Shown here one piece after another: positions 40,908 through 48,924 of a DNA stretch of 64,000 nt. Position numbers and translations under genes: made by a program. Numbering within the stretch: the first letter of the stretch is position 1; the number at the start of each line of letters is the position of its first letter. Below the pieces are notes generated by a model, which worked only from the letters and a program-made list of their open reading frames with translations, searched no databases and had not been told where the DNA came from. Source of the DNA: Ancylobacter vacuolatus (GTDB taxonomy: Bacteria > Pseudomonadota > Alphaproteobacteria > Rhizobiales > Xanthobacteraceae); contig NZ_JAUSUH010000006.1 of assembly GCF_030813595.1 (NCBI RefSeq), forward strand, positions 185,701 to 249,700, given 5' to 3'.

Positions 40908-41402
40908 TCAGGCCGGCTCTTCCTCCAGCCCGTCCTCGGCGTCTTCGTCGGCGTCGGCGGAGACGGCGCCCAGCTGGGTCGAGAGGTTGCGGTCGATCTT
41001 GCGCAGCATCTTGCGAAACCGCTTGCGGTCCTTGCCGTCGAGGCCGGCGGTCATCGTGTCCTCGATCGAATCCGAGATCGCGTCGATCGCCTCGGCCCGG
41101 TGGCGGCCTTCATCGGTGAGGTGGACCCGCACCAGCCGTGCATCGCCCTCCGAGGCGCGGCGGACCAGCAGCCCCTGCGCGGACAGCCGGCCGACCGTCT
41201 TAGAGGCGGTGGGCGGGCGGACCTTCAGCGCGGCGGCGAGCTCGGTCATGGTGCGCCCGTCGGTTTCGCACAGCAGCTTAAGCACCGTTTCCTGGCCGGG
41301 AAACAGGCCGATGTCCTGCAGACGACGCGCCGCCAGGGAGCGCTGGAGTCGCGCCACATGATGCAGCCTCTGGCCAATCTTCTTGTCGAAGCCGTCCTTC
41401 AT
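40908..41402 (-). CDS. MarR-family transcriptional regulator
   Basis: A 164-residue winged-helix protein. Helix-turn-helix residues T-M-T-E-L-A-A-A-L-K-V-R-P-P-T-A-S-K-T-V (about 50-70) and the wing E-G-D-A-R-L-V-R-V-H-L-T-D-E-G are typical of MarR. The C-terminus is acidic (A-D-E-D-A-E-D-G-L-E-E-E). The ATG at 41402 has GGAG six bases upstream. The adjacent quinone reductase (41527-42114, same strand, 124 bp upstream) could be a target, as in MarR-controlled redox genes, but this is inference. Confidence 0.9.
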   Translation of the reverse strand: MKDGFDKKIGQRLHHVARLQRSLAARRLQDIGLFPGQETVLKLLCETDGRTMTELAAALKVRPPTASKTVGRLSAQGLLVRRASEGDARLVRVHLTDEGRHRAEAIDAISDSIEDTMTAGLDGKDRKRFRKMLRKIDRNLSTQLGAVSADADEDAEDGLEEEPA

Positions 41403-41526
41403 GGGCGCTCCTGCGATCCAAAACACGCCACGGTACCATTATCTAATGCGAAAATAACGCATTGCCGTGACACAAAACCGGATGCAACCGGAGGTCAGGT
41501 CAACGGACGCCCGTCGCGCGTGGATG

Positions 41527-42114
41527 TCACAGCCGGGCGAAGCGGGCCTCGACTTTGGCGAGGAAGGCGGCGCGGCGCTCCGCGGTGGCGGAATCCATGC
41601 GGTGCAAGGCCAGCCAGAGCTTCTTCGCGCGCGAATGCACGATCCCGCCAATGCCATCGAGCAGGATCCGCCGGCCGGGCTGGCCGATCCACAGCCACCA
41701 GTACCAGGGTGACCCGAGCGAGGTGACGGTGGCGAGGAGGCGAATATTGGTGAGCCGGCGTTCAAGCGGGCGGTAGGGCTGGGGCATGCCGAAGGTCTCG
41801 TGCGGCACCAGCACCCGGTCGAGCCAGCCTTTGAGCATGGCGGGCGGGCCGTACCACCAGGTGGGCGCGACGAAGACGAGCGCCTCCGCCTGATTTACCC
41901 GTTCGAGATAGTCGGCAACGGGCAGCACATTCGCTCCCGGCTCGTGATAGGCGAGCCGCTCGTCGCGTCCCATCACCGGGGCGAAGCCTTCGGCGTAGAG
42001 GTCGAGGAGGTCCACCTCGTGCCCGGCGGCCTTCAAGCCGCGGATGACGGCGTCGCGCACGCCGGCGGTGAAGCTCTCTGCCACCGGATGGCAATAGACC
42101 ACAAGCGCACGCAT
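41527..42114 (-). CDS. NAD(P)H dehydrogenase (quinone), flavodoxin-like fold
   Basis: A 195-residue flavoprotein of the NQO1/KefF group: start MRALVVYCHPVAESFT, phosphate loop of FMN/FAD near residues 8-14, then A-P-T-W-W-Y-G-P-P-A-M-L-K-G-W-L-D-R-V. Two-electron reduction of quinones or azo/nitro compounds is typical. Its start overlaps the stop of the FAD oxidase by one base (TGATG), so it ends the operon SBP-ATPase-permease-amidohydrolase-oxidase-reductase. Such coupling suggests it recycles or protects against redox by-products of the oxidase. Confidence 0.9.
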   Translation of the reverse strand: MRALVVYCHPVAESFTAGVRDAVIRGLKAAGHEVDLLDLYAEGFAPVMGRDERLAYHEPGANVLPVADYLERVNQAEALVFVAPTWWYGPPAMLKGWLDRVLVPHETFGMPQPYRPLERRLTNIRLLATVTSLGSPWYWWLWIGQPGRRILLDGIGGIVHSRAKKLWLALHRMDSATAERRAAFLAKVEARFARL

Positions 42115-43535
42115 CAGCCGGCCTCTCCCATGTTGCGGCTTTCCAGCCCAGGGAAGAGATAGGTACGGCCGGTGGTGAAGTCGAAGGCGGGGTTCTCCCA
42201 GGCGATCATCTTGCCGGGGTTGAGCAGGCCTTTCGGGTCGGCCTCGCGCTTGAAGGCGAGCTGCGCCGGGTCGGTCTGTTTCATGCCGCCTTCTTCCAGC
42301 GTGTAGCGGTGCGGGTTGAACACCGGAATGCCCATTTCCTCATGCCGGGCGACGATGGCCTCCAGCCGCTCCTCGCTGGTGTGGCGCACCAGGGGCAGGC
42401 CGAAACAGGTGATCCGCCCGTCGAAGCGGACGAATTCCAGATGCGCCGGCACTTCGTCGCCGAGAAGGGCATGGATGCGGGCCACCCGAGTCAGCGGGTC
42501 GGGATGCGGGTAGAGCGTCTGCAGATAGGTGATGGCGGGATCGACCCGCAGCGCCCGCAGCGTCGTGTGGTTCCAGGCAAGCTCATAGAGCGGCGGCAGG
42601 CCTTTCCTGTCAGCTTCGGCCAGCAGGTCGGAGCGGAACAGCATCGTTCCACCCCGGCGGGCGGTGAAGCTCTCGAACGCCGCCCGGCCCATCGGCGCGA
42701 GCATGACCAGCACGATGTGCATCCCGTCCGGCAAAAAGGAGCGGTGGCGCAGAAAGCTGGTCTGCGGCACCGGCGCGGCGATGACCGAGACGAGCTTTTT
42801 GAGGATGGCGTCCTGCTCGCCCAGCGCCTGGGCGTAGGCGGCGGCCTCGGCGAAATCGGTGAAGCCGATAATCGCTTCGATCCAGTCATAGGCGGGGGCG
42901 AGAGGCATCTCGACGTCTAGAATGATGCCATTGGTGCCATAGGCGTGGGCGACCCTCTGCACCTCCTCACCGGAGAGGACGAGGATACGCGGGGTCGCCT
43001 CCATCGTGGCGATGCGCAGCGAGAGGATGTTGCCGAGGTCGCGCAGCCCGCCCCAGCTGATGGAGCCGACGCCGCCGGAGCCGCCAGCGATGAAGCCGCC
43101 AATCGAGGCGGTGCGGTAGGTGGAGGGGTGGAGCCGCAGTTCCTGGCCGCTCGGCGCGCAGGCAGCGTCGATGTCGGCGAGAAGGGCACCCGCCTGCGCC
43201 CGCACCCGGCCGGTGGAGATGTCGAGCACCTGGTCGAGGCCGGAGAGGTCGAGCACCAGCCCGCCGGCCAACGGCATCGCCTGGCCATAATTGCCGGTGC
43301 CCGTTCCGCGCGGGGTGACGGGGATGCCGAGATCGAAGCAGGCGGCGAGGATGCGCAGCACCTCCTCCTCGCTGGTGGGCGCGGCGAGGATGTCGCCGAT
43401 CACCGCGTCGAGCTGGCGCTTCAGCGTCGGCGAGTACCAGTAGAAATCGCGGCTCTTCTGGCGGAGAAGGGCGGGATTTTCCTCGATATGGATGCCCTCC
43501 AGCCGGGCCTTGAGGGCGGCGAGGTCATATGTCAC
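42114..43535 (-). CDS. FAD-linked oxidase (VAO/GlcD-type)
   Basis: A 473-residue VAO-family flavoprotein with the PP-loop and FAD-binding segment I-P-V-T-P-R-G-T-G-T-G-N-Y-G-Q and T-A-S-I-G-G-F-I-A-G-G-S-G-G-V-G-S (about residues 72-160). The C-terminal half has L-L-N-P-G-K-M-I, as in glycolate/lactate-oxidase-like enzymes. Its start overlaps the amidohydrolase stop by four bases (ATGA), and its end overlaps the quinone reductase. It probably oxidises a hydroxyacid or amine intermediate of the pathway. No covalent-flavin His is evident to me. Confidence 0.87.
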   Translation of the reverse strand: MTYDLAALKARLEGIHIEENPALLRQKSRDFYWYSPTLKRQLDAVIGDILAAPTSEEEVLRILAACFDLGIPVTPRGTGTGNYGQAMPLAGGLVLDLSGLDQVLDISTGRVRAQAGALLADIDAACAPSGQELRLHPSTYRTASIGGFIAGGSGGVGSISWGGLRDLGNILSLRIATMEATPRILVLSGEEVQRVAHAYGTNGIILDVEMPLAPAYDWIEAIIGFTDFAEAAAYAQALGEQDAILKKLVSVIAAPVPQTSFLRHRSFLPDGMHIVLVMLAPMGRAAFESFTARRGGTMLFRSDLLAEADRKGLPPLYELAWNHTTLRALRVDPAITYLQTLYPHPDPLTRVARIHALLGDEVPAHLEFVRFDGRITCFGLPLVRHTSEERLEAIVARHEEMGIPVFNPHRYTLEEGGMKQTDPAQLAFKREADPKGLLNPGKMIAWENPAFDFTTGRTYLFPGLESRNMGEAG

Positions 43536-44845
43536 GCGGGGCGCTCCATCAAATCGTCAAGCTCGGCATAGTCGGGTGGCGTGGTGTCGATGGCGCGCCC
43601 GCCGCGCAGCACGATGCGGTCCATTGCGGGGCGGGAGAGCCATTCATTGAGGCTGCGCGCTGGGAATAGCGAGAGGTCGGCCGCAGCGCCCTCGGCCAGC
43701 GTGCCGGCCGCTACGCCCATATGCGTGGCCGGCGTGCGGGCGATACTGGCCGGCCACGCGCCATGGGGATGGTCGAGATGGGCGATGCGGGCGGCCTCCC
43801 GGTAGACTTCCACAAGGTCGAGATCGCCATAGGCGTAGAAGGGATCGCGCGCATTGTCGCTCGCCACCATGACGGGAATGCCGCGCGCCTTCATCTCCTG
43901 CAGCAGGGTCACGCCGCGCCAGCGTGGGGTGCGGCCGGGCTGACGGTCCTGCAGGTAGAGATTGCACATGGGCAGTGAGACGACACGGATGCCGGCCTGC
44001 GCCACCCGGTCGAGCGTGCGGTCGATTTCGTCAGCGTCCTTCACCGCCAGCGCGCAGCAATGGCCGACGAGAATGGGTCCCTCGAAGCTTCGCTCCAGCG
44101 CCATCCGCGCCAGCAGGTCGAGGCCGCGCCCCTCGCGGTCGCGCTCGTCGACATGCAAATCGAGCCCGAGGCCGAAGCGCTCGGCCGCCTCGAACAGCCG
44201 CGCGAGGCCGCCTTCAAGGTGGGGCGTGACATAGGTGTAGCTGCCGAGCAGGCCGCCATGCGCGCGCAGGAGATCGATCAGGCCGGCGAAAGCGGCGGGA
44301 TCGCGCACGCTGTCGATCGCGGTCAGGCCCACACCCTGCAGCTCGACGCGCCCGCGCCAGGCCTCGCGCATCTGGGCAAAGACCTTCCACGCGGTGGCGG
44401 CGCGCGGGCCATCGGAATCGAGATGGGTGCGGATCGCCACCGTGCCGTGGGCATAGGCGCAGCGCAGCGCGAAGTCGAAGCGCCGGCTTATGTCCTCTTC
44501 GCTCCAGTTCGCGGCGCGGTCGGCGTTCACCGCCCGCAGCGCGCCCTCGAAGGTGCCGTCCGGGTTCGGCGCCCGCTTCCAGATGAAGCCCTTGTCGAGA
44601 TGGGTGTGGATGTCGACCAGGCCGGGCAGCACCAGCCCGCCTTCGAGATCGCGGCGCGGGCCGGCGTCCATCAGCGTGCCGGCGGGCGCGATCCGGGCGA
44701 TGCGCGCGCCTTCCAGCGCGATGTCGAGCGCCATCAGCCCCTCGCCATCCGCCGGCCCGGCGACGGCCGGGACGAGGCAGGCGGGCACCCGGGCTTGGGC
44801 AAGAACGAAGGCGGCGGGGGGAGCCTTGAGATCAAGCATCGTCAC
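43532..44845 (-). CDS. Cytosine-deaminase-like amidohydrolase
   Basis: A 437-residue amidohydrolase-superfamily enzyme. Metal ligands are visible: His pair in G-L-V-D-I-H-T-H-L-D-K, His in L-D-L-H-V-D-E, His in V-G-H-C-C-A-L and Asp in V-A-S-D-N-A-R-D-P. The T-H-L-D-K form and the N-A-R-D-P loop are typical of the cytosine deaminase/isoguanine deaminase group. It acts on cyclic C-N bonds. It has overlaps with the permease (four bases) and the FAD oxidase, so it belongs to the transport operon. Its natural substrate is not evident; creatinine, hydantoin or a pyrimidine are possible. Confidence 0.9.
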   Translation of the reverse strand: MTMLDLKAPPAAFVLAQARVPACLVPAVAGPADGEGLMALDIALEGARIARIAPAGTLMDAGPRRDLEGGLVLPGLVDIHTHLDKGFIWKRAPNPDGTFEGALRAVNADRAANWSEEDISRRFDFALRCAYAHGTVAIRTHLDSDGPRAATAWKVFAQMREAWRGRVELQGVGLTAIDSVRDPAAFAGLIDLLRAHGGLLGSYTYVTPHLEGGLARLFEAAERFGLGLDLHVDERDREGRGLDLLARMALERSFEGPILVGHCCALAVKDADEIDRTLDRVAQAGIRVVSLPMCNLYLQDRQPGRTPRWRGVTLLQEMKARGIPVMVASDNARDPFYAYGDLDLVEVYREAARIAHLDHPHGAWPASIARTPATHMGVAAGTLAEGAAADLSLFPARSLNEWLSRPAMDRIVLRGGRAIDTTPPDYAELDDLMERPA

Positions 44846-45624
44846 GTCCGGCCGCCGAGTTCGCTCTCATGCCAGCGCCGCAGCACCAGCCAGGAGAGCA
44901 GGCTCAGTGCGGCATAGATGAGGATGCCGGTGAGCGAGATGAGGATGAGCGCCGCGAACAGGCGCGGAATGTTCAGCCGGTAGGCCGATTCGACGATGCG
45001 GAAAGCGAGGCCCGATCCCTGGCCGGCCGAGCCGGCGGCGATTTCGCCGACCACCGCGCCGATCAGCGCCAGCCCGCCGGCAATGCGCAGCCCGCCGAGG
45101 AAATAGGGCAGGGCGGTGGGCAGCTTGAGCTGCGCCAGCGTCTGCCAGCGGGTGGCGCCGGACAGGCGGAACAGGTCGCGCAGATTGGGATCGACGGAGT
45201 TCAGCCCCAGCGTGGTGTTGGACAGCACCGGGAAGAAGGCGACGATCCAGGCGCAGACCAGCACGGCGGTATCGGTGGAGAGGTAGATCAGCATGAGCGG
45301 CGCCACCGCGATGACAGGAGTCACCTGCAGGATGACGGCGATCGGGAACAGCGAGAACTCGACGATGCGGGCGCTGGCGAACAGCAATGCCAGCGCCACG
45401 CCTCCGGCCACCGCCAGCGCCAGCGCGATCAAGGTGGTCCGCAGCGTCACCAGCATGGAGGCGAACAGCACGGCGCGGTCCTTGATCAGCGTTTCCAGCA
45501 CCGTGTCGGGGGCCGGCAGCACATAGGGCGGCAGATTGTTGAGCTTCACCGCCAGCGCCCAGGCCAGAACGAGCGCCGCCATCACGCCGAGGGGCAGGAG
45601 CCAGCGCAACGGCGAGGTGGACAT
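44842..45624 (-). CDS. ABC transporter permease (SsuC/TauC/ThiX type)
   Basis: A 260-residue inner-membrane permease with about six helices and the BPD_transp_1 EAA loop (L-S-G-A-T-R-W-Q-T-L-A-Q-L-K-L-P-T-A-L-P). It begins MSTSPLRWLLPLGVMAALVL. Its stop overlaps the amidohydrolase start by four bases, and it follows the ATPase by 11 nt. A longer upstream frame overlaps the ATPase and is a shadow. It belongs to the importer with the NMT1-type binding protein. Confidence 0.92.
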   Translation of the reverse strand: MSTSPLRWLLPLGVMAALVLAWALAVKLNNLPPYVLPAPDTVLETLIKDRAVLFASMLVTLRTTLIALALAVAGGVALALLFASARIVEFSLFPIAVILQVTPVIAVAPLMLIYLSTDTAVLVCAWIVAFFPVLSNTTLGLNSVDPNLRDLFRLSGATRWQTLAQLKLPTALPYFLGGLRIAGGLALIGAVVGEIAAGSAGQGSGLAFRIVESAYRLNIPRLFAALILISLTGILIYAALSLLSWLVLRRWHESELGGRT

Positions 45625-45635
45625 GGCGGCCTCCG

Positions 45636-46460
45636 CTACGTCGCGTCCATCGCCCGGGCGAGGGCGAGGGAGGTTTCGCGGCAGAGGCCCGCATACTCGG
45701 GCGAGGTGCGGAAGGTCTCGTCGCGCGGCTGGTCCGGATCGATGACGAGTTCCGCCGACACCCGCCCCGGCCGGGCCCGGAAGACCAGGATGCGCGAGGA
45801 CAGGTAGACCGATTCGAACACCGAATGCGTGACGAAGACGATGGTGCAGCGCAGGCGCCGCCACACCTCCAGCAGATCATTATTGAGCTTGAAGCGGGTG
45901 ATTTCGTCCAGCGCGGCGAAGGGCTCATCCATCAGCAGCAGGCGCGGCTTGGTGACGAGCGCGCGGGCGATCGAGACGCGCATCTTCATGCCGCCGGAGA
46001 GTTCGCGCGGATAGGCGTCGCGGAAGCCGGCAAGGCCGACCAGCTCCAGCGCCTCCAGGATGGCGGGCTCGGCCTCGCGCCGGCCGATGCCGTCGAGCTT
46101 GAGCGGCAGGTGGACATTGCCGAACACGCTGGCCCACGGCATCAGCGTCGGCTCCTGGAACACGAAGCCGATGGCGTGGGGCTCCCTCGCGCGGCGGGCC
46201 ATTTCGTCCGCGCCCCAGTCAAGCCGGCCCCCGCTCGGCTCGGTGAGCCCGGCGATGAGGCGCAGCGCGGTGGATTTGCCGCAGCCGGAGGGGCCGAGCA
46301 GCGAGACGAACTCGCCTTGCCGCACCTCCATGTCCAGCCCTTCCAGCGCGGTGACGGCATTGGAGAAGCGCTTGCCGACGCCGGAAAGACGCAGCAGCGG
46401 CGCGCCGTCGCTCACCGCGCGGGGCGCCATATCAAGCGCCGCCGCGCTCATCTCAGGCAC
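45636..46460 (-). CDS. ABC transporter ATP-binding protein (SsuB/TauB/ThiZ type)
   Basis: A 274-residue ABC ATPase with Walker A G-P-S-G-C-G-K-S-T, Q-loop F-V-F-Q-E-P-T-L-M-P-W, signature L-S-G-G-M-K-M-R, Walker B L-L-L-M-D-E-P-F and switch His in V-T-H-S-V. The P-W after the Q-loop and the permease type fit the nitrate/sulfonate/taurine/thiamine-precursor importers. The start is 46460 or 46451. It lies between the binding-protein and permease genes. Confidence 0.94.
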   Translation of the reverse strand: MPEMSAAALDMAPRAVSDGAPLLRLSGVGKRFSNAVTALEGLDMEVRQGEFVSLLGPSGCGKSTALRLIAGLTEPSGGRLDWGADEMARRAREPHAIGFVFQEPTLMPWASVFGNVHLPLKLDGIGRREAEPAILEALELVGLAGFRDAYPRELSGGMKMRVSIARALVTKPRLLLMDEPFAALDEITRFKLNNDLLEVWRRLRCTIVFVTHSVFESVYLSSRILVFRARPGRVSAELVIDPDQPRDETFRTSPEYAGLCRETSLALARAMDAT

Positions 46461-46500
46461 GCGGGCGGCCCCATAGCCGTGCGCTCATGTCGGGGAGGCC

Positions 46501-47517
46501 TCATTTCGGCGCCAGCTCCTTGCCGACGCCCTTGTTGACGAATTGCAGCGTGTAGGACTTGGCGTAGTCGATGCCCGGCTCCAGCACCTTGGCCTTCACC
46601 ATCGTGTCGTAGAACCCCTTCATCCGCGCATCGGTCATCGCGCCGATGCCGAGCGTGGCGGTGTCGCCGGAATCGACGATGCCATATTCCTTCATCTTGG
46701 CGATGGAGAAGGCGATCATGGCGTCGGTGATCTCGGGATTGTCCTGTTTGATCAGCGCATTGGCCTTGGCGTTGTCGCCGTAGAGGTAATTGTACCAGCC
46801 GATGATCGAGGCATCGACGAAGCGCTGCACCAGGTCGGGGTTCTGCTTCACCAGTTCGTTGCGCGTCTCAATGGTGGTGGCGTAGGTCTGGAAGCCGTAA
46901 TCGGCGAGGAGGAAGAGCGTCGGCTTGAACCCGCCCTGCTGCTCGATCGCATAGGGCTCGGAGGTGATGTAGCCCTGCATGGCGCTGTTCTTGTCGACGA
47001 GGAACGGCGCGGCGTTGAAGGTGTAGGGCTTCACCTGGCTCTCGCTGAAGCCATAGGCGTCAACCAGCCACTGATAATAGCTCGCCAGCCCTTCCTTGGA
47101 GATGAAGAGGGTCCGCGTCTTCAGCTGCTCGAAGGCGGTGACGCCGGGATGGGCGATCAGGACCTGCGGGTCCTTCTGGAACAGGGCGGCGACCACCTGG
47201 GTGGGGATTTCCTCGACCACGGAGGAAATCGCCTGCAGCATGTTGGCGCCCATGTAGAAGTCGATCTTGCCGACCGGCAGCAGCAGCCGGTTATTGGCCT
47301 GCGGTCCGCCCGGCAGGATGGTGACGTTCAGCCCGTATTTCGCATAGGTGCCATCGGCGAGCGCCTGGTAGAACCCGCCATGCTCGGCCTGGGCCACCCA
47401 ATTGGTGCCGAAGGTCACCTTGTCCGCCGCGCGTGCCGGAACGGCGCTCAGCAAGGCGGCGACCGCCAGTGCGACGAGGGGGAAGAGGGAACGCAAGCGC
47501 GACAGACGCGGGCGCAT
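46501..47517 (-). CDS. ABC transporter substrate-binding protein, NMT1/THI5-like
   Basis: A 338-residue periplasmic protein. The signal peptide (R-S-L-F-P-L-V-A-L-A-V-A-A-L-L, cleavage near A-R-A-A-D) precedes an NMT1-type domain: V-T-F-G-T-N-W-V-A-Q-A-E-H-G-G-F-Y-Q-A and P-G-G-P-Q-A-N-N-R-L-L. Family members bind pyrimidines, thiamine precursors, taurine or riboflavin. I chose the ATG at 47517 because GGAG lies six bases upstream; an ATG at 47529 is possible. It is the first gene of the catabolic operon, divergent from ridA. In-operon enzymes suggest a nitrogen heterocycle substrate. Confidence 0.9.
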   Translation of the reverse strand: MRPRLSRLRSLFPLVALAVAALLSAVPARAADKVTFGTNWVAQAEHGGFYQALADGTYAKYGLNVTILPGGPQANNRLLLPVGKIDFYMGANMLQAISSVVEEIPTQVVAALFQKDPQVLIAHPGVTAFEQLKTRTLFISKEGLASYYQWLVDAYGFSESQVKPYTFNAAPFLVDKNSAMQGYITSEPYAIEQQGGFKPTLFLLADYGFQTYATTIETRNELVKQNPDLVQRFVDASIIGWYNYLYGDNAKANALIKQDNPEITDAMIAFSIAKMKEYGIVDSGDTATLGIGAMTDARMKGFYDTMVKAKVLEPGIDYAKSYTLQFVNKGVGKELAPK

Positions 47518-47676
47518 CGAAATCTCCATCCGGCTAAGAAGGGCGGTGCGTGACGTGACCCATGCCCTCATGATAGGCGAGCTTAATCGTCATGCACATA
47601 TGCTGCGGCGATTAGACTGTGCATGCGCAGCAGCGGCCGGCAAAAGCCCGGCCGGCCACACACGGGAGGCCCGTCC

Positions 47677-48066
47677 ATGCTCCGTCACCTCGTGCCCCCC
47701 GCCATCCGTCCGCCCTTCGCCCGCTACAGCCACGCCGTCGAGATTCCCGCCGGCGCGCGGCTACTGCTGGTTTCCGGCCAGCTCGGCATTTCGCCCGACG
47801 ATGTGGTTCCCGAGAGCGTGGAGGCGCAGGCCGCCCTGTGCCTTGCCGCCATCGACGCTTGCCTCGTTGCGGCGGGGATGGCGCGCGAGGATATCGTGCG
47901 GCTGAACGCCTATGTCACCGACCGCGCCCATCTTCCCGGCTATATGGCGGCGCGCGACCGCTTCATCGCCGATCCGCCGCCGGCCTCGACGCTGATGATC
48001 GTTTCCGGCTTCGCCCGGCCGGAGTTCAAGGTGGAGATCGAGGCGCTGGCCGCGCGGGCGGATTGA
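47677..48066 (+). CDS. RidA (YjgF/UK114)-family protein
   Basis: The 129-residue protein has the RidA trimer fold: R-L-L-L-V-S-G-Q-L-G-I, E-A-Q-A-A-L-C-L-A-A-I-D-A-C-L-V-A-A-G, V-R-L-N-A-Y-V-T-D and a final E-I-E-A-L-A. The catalytic region F-A-R-P-E-F-K-V-E-I keeps an Arg before the last strand. Typical RidA hydrolyses enamine/imine intermediates to keto acids and ammonia; cluster-bound members often serve catabolic steps. The ATG at 47677 has GGGAGG upstream. It is followed by the creatininase-family gene after 39 bp. Confidence 0.88.
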   Translation: MLRHLVPPAIRPPFARYSHAVEIPAGARLLLVSGQLGISPDDVVPESVEAQAALCLAAIDACLVAAGMAREDIVRLNAYVTDRAHLPGYMAARDRFIADPPPASTLMIVSGFARPEFKVEIEALAARAD

Positions 48067-48105
48067 GCCTAGAACCCGCCCATTCCAACGACCGGACCTG
48101 CCGCC

Positions 48106-48924
48106 ATGCCCCCCAAACGCTTCTGGACCGAACTCAGCTGGACCGACTTCGCCGAAGGCGACACCGAGAACTGGATTGCCGTGCTGCCGGTGGCGGCGGT
48201 GGAGCAGCATGGGCCGCATCTGCCGGTTGGGGTCGATGCCTTCATCGGCGAGGGCTATCTCAGGGAAGTGGCGCGGCTGCTGCCGGATGATATTCCCGCC
48301 GTGTTCCTGCCGCTGCAGGCCATCGGCAAGTCCAATGAGCACCTCGATTTTCCCGGCACGCTGACGCTCTCGGCCGAGACGGTGATCCGCGCCTGGACCG
48401 AGATCGGCGAGAGTGTCCACCGCGCGGGGGTGCGCAAGCTGGTGCTGGTCAATTCCCATGGCGGCAATGTGCCTATACTCGACATCGTGGCGCGCGAGTT
48501 GCGGGCCCGGCTCGGCATGCTGGCGGTGATGGTGTCCTGGCATCGCTTCGGCTATCCCGAGGGCCTGTTCACCGCGCAGGAGCGCCAGCACGGCATTCAT
48601 GCCGGCGGGGTGGAGACCTCGCTGATGCTGGCCTTCCGGCCTGACACGGTGCGGATGGACGAGGTGCGCGACTTTCCCCCGGTGACGCTCGCCATGGAGC
48701 AGGAATTCGCCTTCCTGCGCGCCGGCTCGCCGGCCGGCTTCGGTTGGATGGCGCAGGATATCCAGCCCTCGGGCGCGATGGGCGATGCCACCGAGGCGAG
48801 CCTTGAGAAGGGCGAGGTCTGCGCGCTCTATGGCGCCCGGGCCTTTGTCGAATTGCTCGGCGATGTGCATCGCTTCGACCTGTCGCGGCTGCCGGCGGGC
48901 CCGCGCGGCGGGGCCGGGCGCTGA
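48106..48924 (+). CDS. Creatininase-family amidohydrolase
   Basis: A 272-residue metal enzyme: E-Q-H-G-P-H-L-P-V-G-V-D-A (Glu/His/Asp metal ligands), K-S-N-E-H-L-D-F-P-G-T, V-L-V-N-S-H-G-G-N and H-A-G-G-V-E-T-S (Glu ligand). These are the creatininase signatures. Members open cyclic amides (creatinine) or cleave related amide bonds, and others process peptide cofactors; the catabolic neighbours favour ring opening. It overlaps the next gene by one base (TGATG). Together with an amidohydrolase on the opposite strand it suggests a two-hydrolase ring-degradation pathway. Confidence 0.93.
   Translation: MPPKRFWTELSWTDFAEGDTENWIAVLPVAAVEQHGPHLPVGVDAFIGEGYLREVARLLPDDIPAVFLPLQAIGKSNEHLDFPGTLTLSAETVIRAWTEIGESVHRAGVRKLVLVNSHGGNVPILDIVARELRARLGMLAVMVSWHRFGYPEGLFTAQERQHGIHAGGVETSLMLAFRPDTVRMDEVRDFPPVTLAMEQEFAFLRAGSPAGFGWMAQDIQPSGAMGDATEASLEKGEVCALYGARAFVELLGDVHRFDLSRLPAGPRGGAGR

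Noticed and set aside
39143..41119. A very long plus-strand open frame opposite the protease-inhibitor, hydroxyacid dehydrogenase and MarR genes
   Set aside because: It has no family signature and mirrors the codon positions of the well-conserved minus-strand genes. It is a composition artefact of GC-rich DNA. The same holds for long frames opposite sucCD, the FAH/PanE genes, gcl, oxc, the znu genes and the autotransporter.
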